Shown here piece after piece: positions 60,801-64,000 of a stretch of 64,000 nt of DNA (position 1 is its first letter; every line of letters starts with the position of its first letter). The stretch spans positions 11,042,494 through 11,106,493 of the forward strand of contig OW121853.1 in the NCBI GenBank assembly GCA_933228895.1. Reading direction: 5' to 3'. A program made the translations under genes and the position numbers. This DNA comes from Platycnemis pennipes. Its lineage: Eukaryota; Arthropoda; Insecta; Odonata; Platycnemididae. Below the pieces are notes generated by a model. That model did no database searches. It was not told where the DNA came from and worked only from the letters and a program-made list of their open reading frames with translations.

Positions 60801-63368
60801 TCCAGGCAAGGATCCGGTTCCAGATCCGACAAAAAACCTGGATCCGTCCATCACTAAAGGAAATAATTATTAGAAAAATGTTTCTCTCTGGTGTCCATGT
60901 CCATCATTAAGAGTGTGTCCACTGTTTGAAGGTGTTAGTTCTAGAAGCCTCCTAGTTCTGCTTTCAGAGGTTGAAAAACAGTCCAATTACAGAAAGTCTC
61001 TGCTATTGGGAGGTATCCATTAAGGGAGGTTTGATTGTACATCATTTAACTCAATGAAATCTTGAGAGAAAATTCAAGAGAGTGGAATAATTTCAAATTA
61101 TGGAGAAAATTTTGAATGTCTTGGAATAGAAAGAGCTCTTATCAAATTCGACATTGTGAACTGCCAATTATTTAGTCCATCATTTCTGTTCAAGAAATAT
61201 GGCAGAAGAATATATGACAGGGTGAAATCACCTTAAATTCAACACAGAATTGAAGTCATGTTTTCTATATATCATTACACATAGAAGCTTTCTTCATAAA
61301 GATAAGGATACAAACATTTCCAACACTGCAACACAAAAACTATGGACTTGTAATAGCGTGACATTGCAGTATTTAGTTTTTATACTCGTGTTTACATAAA
61401 CATTTAGTCTATCCATAAGTGAGAGAGAAGTGTAAAGGTAAACAACCAAAACAATTATTTATAATGCCAGTGCATCTTACTGATATACCTATTTCTTCAT
61501 GCCTTAGTAACATACCACAAAATCCTCAGGATTGTTTGGACATCCTATCAGATCCATGTTGCACACGTATGGCTCAGAAGTGACTGGGTCAAGACCAGCT
61601 ATCACCGGTTCAATGAAATATGGTCCAAATCTGTAAAAATAGATAAGTTACAAAGTTAGTTACAAATTTCTTAGGTTCCACAAGAGTCATAACAAATGTG
61701 GGCAGCAACATTTTTAGGATAAAATATTGCCATCATCTACAGGATAAATATTTTATCCTGAAGACAATGGTGACCTTAGCCCGCAAAATGTTAGTTCTCA
61801 AAATTCCAATGAAATCAGAGTAAACACCAGAGAATATTTTACTCAACTACCTTCACATATATTATATAACCAGAGTTATTTTCTTTATTATTGCAAGAAT
61901 ATCAATATTCCCACAGCCTCCACTGATCCTTTCTTAATCGCTATCATGCATCCCCTTCAGCCTTTGATAAGCACACGCCAAATATACAACTAACAAATAC
62001 TTTCTTACGCTCATGTTGAGTTCATCTCCACTTGGCACTAATTGTCGCTCACATACGGAGATTTTTCAAATTACTTCTCCAACACTACATCATTCTGCCA
62101 CTGCAAACTAAAAGGTAAAATATTTCTCTTCTGCCACACATTATTCCCGTTATGAACATGGCAAAATTTTGCTAACTAACGTTCATCAACATTGAAAAAC
62201 TTTTCAGTGAGGTCCCCATACAAGTAACACGAGGAATGCATGAAAATGAAAATATTACTCTCATTTAGTTTGTTATAAAATGACCCTACACATTGCATTG
62301 CACATACAATATGAATGGTGTACATTTTGTTAAGAAGATGTGCTTGTAACGTATTCGAGATGAACGATGGAACGTTTCCCATTCGTTTTTCTGCATAGAG
62401 TACCTATCACAGTAATGAAGCTTCACTGGATTGTAAATCAATAGCGAGCATTGTACTGAGTTCGATTTATGCACATCATACCACACATACTGTAATAATA
62501 GCCATTTATTACCTAGAACTGTATCATATCTAAACAGCATACCTACTTATATTCTCGTTTCAAATAGCATTCAACGATAGAAACAGAGCAAACTTTTCAC
62601 CAAAACACTAGCCATTCACTCGTCATGTTTGTCTCACCGCAATATTTACATTTTACACCTTTACGGTATGTTTTCACATGAGCATGACGCATTTCCAGGC
62701 AACATGAATTACGGATGTTGAACCGACACACAGTCACCAATGTAGCTGTACCAACGAACACCTTTTACCCCAAAACCATAATAAAAAATACAATCCGAGG
62801 GCTTCGATTTCTCTTTCCAGAGCTCTTACCTCCTCTCGTAAAGCAAATTTGAAACCATGGCAGCAAACGTTTTGGGATGTATCCTACGATTTTCTCGCAG
62901 CTCATAAAGATTCAAACGAAACTTCAATCTCTGATGAACTGTTTGAGTGTCAGTTGCAAGCCCAGGCAAGCCCAAATACAAATGTGGACCCATTTCAAAA
63001 ATTTTCTGAAAATAGACATACATCAATTAGTGCACAAGTGAAACAATTTATCAAGAAAACTGATTTATTCTAAAATATTGACACCAAGCTGGCAGTGTAA
63101 ACTGCAAGTGCTTGCCTGGAAATCTAGAGCTAATGTTTGGGCTTGAACGCCAAAACGTTTATCAGCAGCTATTGCAACACAATTCTTCCCCTTCATGGCC
63201 ACAATGGCCCCACCATTATATGCCATAATAGACTGAAAATGAAATAGTATACCGTTAGCACAAAAACCTCTCCGACATCGAGACACTAGTCCTCTTAAAT
63301 AACATAGATTTAATCAGAAAATACTACATTTTCACCTCAACAGAAACACTGATGCTAAAACTTACCAT
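51844..63368 (-). CDS. PSMB3: Proteasome subunit beta type-3 gene, six coding exons
   Basis: Encodes the beta-3 subunit of the 20S proteasome, a non-catalytic member of the beta rings of the core particle in cytosol and nucleus. Joining exons 63368-63366, 63232-63116, 63005-62830, 61630-61516, 52196-52039 and 51892-51844 gives 618 bases: 205 residues plus TAA, the usual length of the family. Visible family blocks include [20 protein letters not shown] near the N-terminus, [44 protein letters not shown] and the C-terminal KTRMD. There is no propeptide with a catalytic threonine, as expected for beta-3. All exon phases join in frame. Introns are 133, 110, 1199, 9319 and 146 bp; donors are GTAAGT, GCAAGC, GTAAGA, GTATGT and GTGAGT and all acceptors are AG. 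No stop or frameshift, so it looks functional. Intron 4 is packed with transposons. Confidence 0.97.
52039..52196 (-). CDS. PSMB3: PSMB3 coding exon 5
   Basis: 52 codons plus two bases, from [11 protein letters not shown] to G-A-V-V-H-I. Acceptor TTTTTAG, donor GTGAGT. It lies 9.3 kb from exon 4, yet the phase-0 join restores the family block F-V-V-G-G-T-C. Confidence 0.96.
52655..53440. other. PSMB3 intron 4 segment, possible MITE end
   Basis: CCCCGTTTACACTACTAGC at 52657 with nearby GTGTGAAC words resembles one end of a PIF-type element, but no partner end is found. The rest is AT-rich intron. Confidence 0.25.
53449..53849 (-). pseudogene. pogo-like transposase DNA-binding fragment (in PSMB3 intron 4)
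   Basis: The minus strand reads M-A-G, an in-frame TAA (53840-53838), then [12 protein letters not shown] and [11 protein letters not shown], the first CENP-B/pogo helix-turn-helix. The second domain follows ([18 protein letters not shown]). After W-L-G-I-D the frame is lost, although N-G-W remains in another phase. The DDE core is absent. It lies antisense within no other gene and in the same strand sense as PSMB3. Confidence 0.78.
54600..54800 (+). repeat. Possible decayed tRNA-like SINE
   Basis: A weak B box GATTTGAATCTC at 54683-54694 after an A-box-like GTTACCAAGTC, followed by a C/T-rich piece. Weak evidence. Confidence 0.25.
54847..54893. repeat. Stray 47-bp copy of Tigger 5' sequence
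   Basis: AATTATTCTGGAACTTGC... matches 55322-55368 in 45 of 47 bases, in direct orientation, but lies 218 bases outside the Tigger element. Confidence 0.85.
55111..56747 (+). mobile_element. Tigger/pogo-type transposon remnant in PSMB3 intron 4
   Basis: Ends CAGTTGAGCACCCATAATCC and the inverse of CAGTTGAGCATCTTTAATCC form the terminal repeats; TA follows at 56748. Coding remnants in order: [16 protein letters not shown] and Y-Y-V-G-S-S-T-I (CENP-B type DNA-binding, near 55510-55625), K-I-K-E-K; then the C-terminal part N-D-M-I-Q-E-I-S and [10 protein letters not shown] near 55880-55970. The catalytic middle is deleted and stops and frameshifts are frequent. A GC-rich patch at 56270-56340 is unexplained. 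Confidence 0.78.
56961..57038 (+). repeat. LINE-1fam relative, 3' end fragment
   Basis: CTAGTTTGCATGTCAACAGT ... CCTGCCACACATCCTCGTGG matches the LINE 3' ends at 26000-26605. Only the UTR is present. Confidence 0.7.
57264..58479. mobile_element. hAT-like element nested in MITE-2 copy 2 (1216 bp)
   Basis: Ends CATAGTTGGGA and the inverse CATAATTGGGA. Flanks ATCGACAG (57256-57263) and GTCGACAG (58480-58487) match in 7 of 8 bases, an 8-bp hAT-type duplication. Subterminal regions are full of AAAGTTAAAAGTTAC-like words in both orientations. No transposase is visible; the interior holds a reversed LINE coding fragment. Confidence 0.83.
57542..57778 (-). pseudogene. LINE reverse-transcriptase ORF C-terminal fragment
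   Basis: The minus strand reads [19 protein letters not shown] and F-F-Q-Q-T-L-G-N-L, matching the C-terminal tail of Jockey-type ORF2 (the ...R-Y-V-R-N...H-D-L-K-I-P pattern). It lies inside the hAT-like element, either captured or inserted later. Confidence 0.6.
58782..60856. mobile_element. hAT-like element with TAGTGATGG ends (2075 bp)
   Basis: Starts TAGTGATGGCTGGATCC and ends GGATCCGTCCATCACTA. Flanks ATGGAAAT (58774-58781) and AAGGAAAT (60857-60864) match in 7 of 8 bases. GGATCC/GATCCG words cluster at both ends. The interior has two diverged copies of a block (about 58850-59130 and 59350-59680), each with TTTTAAA..TTCGCGGC / TAGTGATCGA and a tRNA-like B box (GTTCAATCC). No transposase is readable. 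Confidence 0.8.
60870..61510. other. PSMB3 intron 4 remainder, nothing identified
   Basis: AT-rich intron between the hAT element and exon 4. Confidence 0.4.
61516..61630 (-). CDS. PSMB3: PSMB3 coding exon 4
   Basis: One base completes Arg, then 38 codons from F-G-P-Y-F-I-E-P-V to P-E-D-F-V. Acceptor TTTTTACAG, donor GTATGT. Contains the A-G-L-D-P and N-M-D-L-I-G-C-P blocks typical of beta-3. Confidence 0.96.
61635..62825. other. PSMB3 intron 3, nothing identified
   Basis: 1.2 kb of AT-rich intron. Minus-strand frames of 68-84 codons at 62176-62540 have no recognised homology. Confidence 0.4.
62830..63005 (-). CDS. PSMB3: PSMB3 coding exon 3
   Basis: 58 codons plus two bases, from K-I-F-E-M-G-P to L-L-Y-E-R, ending AG with donor GTAAGAG. 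Acceptor TATTTTCAG. Contains the conserved G-L-P-G-L-A-T-D-T block and the N-L-Y-E-L helix. Confidence 0.96.
63116..63232 (-). CDS. PSMB3: PSMB3 coding exon 2
   Basis: 39 codons, starting S-I-M-A-Y-N-G-G and ending T-L-A-L-D-F-Q. The acceptor is ATTTTCAG at 63240-63233. The exon ends in CAG followed by GCAAGC, a GC-type donor. This is the N-terminal beta strand of the Ntn-hydrolase fold without a catalytic Thr. Confidence 0.95.
63366..63368 (-). CDS. PSMB3: PSMB3 coding exon 1 (ATG only)
   Basis: The only coding bases in the first exon are the ATG, followed at once by a consensus GTAAGT donor. The next exon begins TCT ATT ATG, giving the family start M-S-I-M-A-Y-N-G-G. Translation from the internal ATG of exon 2 would lose the conserved S-I residues, so this upstream start is preferred. 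The 5' untranslated part of the exon extends upstream for an unknown distance. Confidence 0.8.
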
Positions 63369-63508
63369 GACTGGAGTTTATGGAATGACACTTTCCACAA
63401 ATATTAAAATATTTTCTCCCTAAAGCCAACGATGACAAGGAATTCAACGATTCAACTGAACACCATGCAAAATCGCCGTGACAATTGAGTATCGAATCAG
63501 TATCCCGG

Positions 63509-63547
63509 TATCGATTTTTCCTTCGACTGATCTCGAAAGTTATCGAT
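63509..63547. promoter_or_regulatory. Two DRE-like TATCGAT sites upstream of PSMB3
   Basis: TATCGAT occurs at 63509-63515 and 63541-63547, about 140-180 bases upstream of the PSMB3 ATG. TATCGATA is the DREF-binding element common in insect housekeeping promoters; each site here matches seven of the eight bases. No TATA box is obvious, as is usual for such promoters. The transcription start is not known, so the sites could lie within the 5' UTR. Confidence 0.4.
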
Positions 63548-64000
63548 GTATTGAATAACAAAAAGTTCTGGCGGTCTCCGTTTGAAAGTTTCGTTTTTAC
63601 ATGGGATCCTTAGTTAGATCCAATCTAATAGCCTCCCAACTCTTATTCCGTGTCGTCATTCTGATTAAAAGGGAGAAAACATCAAAGGAAGGTAATTCTG
63701 GTCTGTAGCAGTGACAAAGATGTTTGGAGTCTTGCGTCTAGTCCATCAATTGATTTAAAATCATAATCATGCATGCCACATCACTTTGGAGCCAACGACT
63801 TCCATGCCTGCAGCATGTTTTTTTCTCCGGATATTAAAAATACCAATATCTCACTCTCTTTGCCTTTCCATTTTTCACACACCCTATTCCTTCTCATTTC
63901 ATCATTTTGCTTTTAAGGATCATGTTCTTGAATTAAAATCAATCATATTAGCTGCATGAATTCAGTCAGTACCTGAAGGTTTTCCTTTCCTTTTATAAAT
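63548..64000. other. PSMB3 upstream flank, no other gene seen
   Basis: AT-rich sequence beyond the DRE-like sites. No coding segment, repeat or RNA gene is recognised; distal promoter sequence is possible. Confidence 0.4.

Noticed and set aside
62176..62540. Extra exons of PSMB3 in intron 3
   Set aside because: The protein is already complete at 205 residues, and these frames lack splice sites in the right phase.

Overview
This is eukaryotic nuclear DNA, most likely from an arthropod and probably an insect with a transposon-rich genome. The evidence is one spliced gene (introns of 110 bp to 9.3 kb), DRE-like TATCGAT sites upstream of it, and many decayed animal-type transposons: hAT, piggyBac-like, mariner, pogo/Tigger, PIF-like MITEs, non-LTR LINEs, Penelope-like and tRNA-derived SINEs. 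The species cannot be named from sequence alone.

The only complete cellular gene recognised is the proteasome subunit beta type-3 gene (PSMB3) on the minus strand at 51844-63368. It has six coding exons and encodes 205 residues. Its first coding exon ends exactly after the ATG, intron 2 uses a GC donor, and intron 4 has grown to 9.3 kb by transposon insertion.

Region by region: 1-19 kb is intergenic. AT-rich DNA alternates with GC-rich polypurine/polypyrimidine blocks about every 2.5 kb, and SINE, MITE and hAT copies are scattered through it. 19-29 kb is a transposon cluster: four insertions of one LINE family (one an inverted pair), a piggyBac-like TTAA element carrying four copies of a 20-bp palindrome, a mariner remnant, and a decayed IS4/Tn5-type transposase of bacterial affinity directly beside a LINE fragment. 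29-43 kb is mostly AT-rich and unassigned, with a 100-bp-arm inverted repeat, a perfect 69-bp tandem duplication, a LINE reverse-transcriptase fragment, a second MITE copy and a small hAT-like MITE. 43-51 kb holds SINEs, a third MITE copy split by another transposon, a Penelope-like remnant and a PIF-like MITE. 51.8-63.4 kb is PSMB3; its introns carry pogo, Tigger, PIF-like MITE, hAT and LINE copies, some nested. 63.4-64 kb is the PSMB3 upstream region.

No operon, CRISPR array, canonical tRNA or rRNA gene was found. Apart from PSMB3, nearly everything recognisable is mobile-element debris. The observations most worth following up are the bacterial-type IS4 remnant, the palindrome-bearing TTAA element, the deletion-derivative hAT that keeps an open C-terminal domain, and the tRNA-like sequence enclosed by an inverted repeat.
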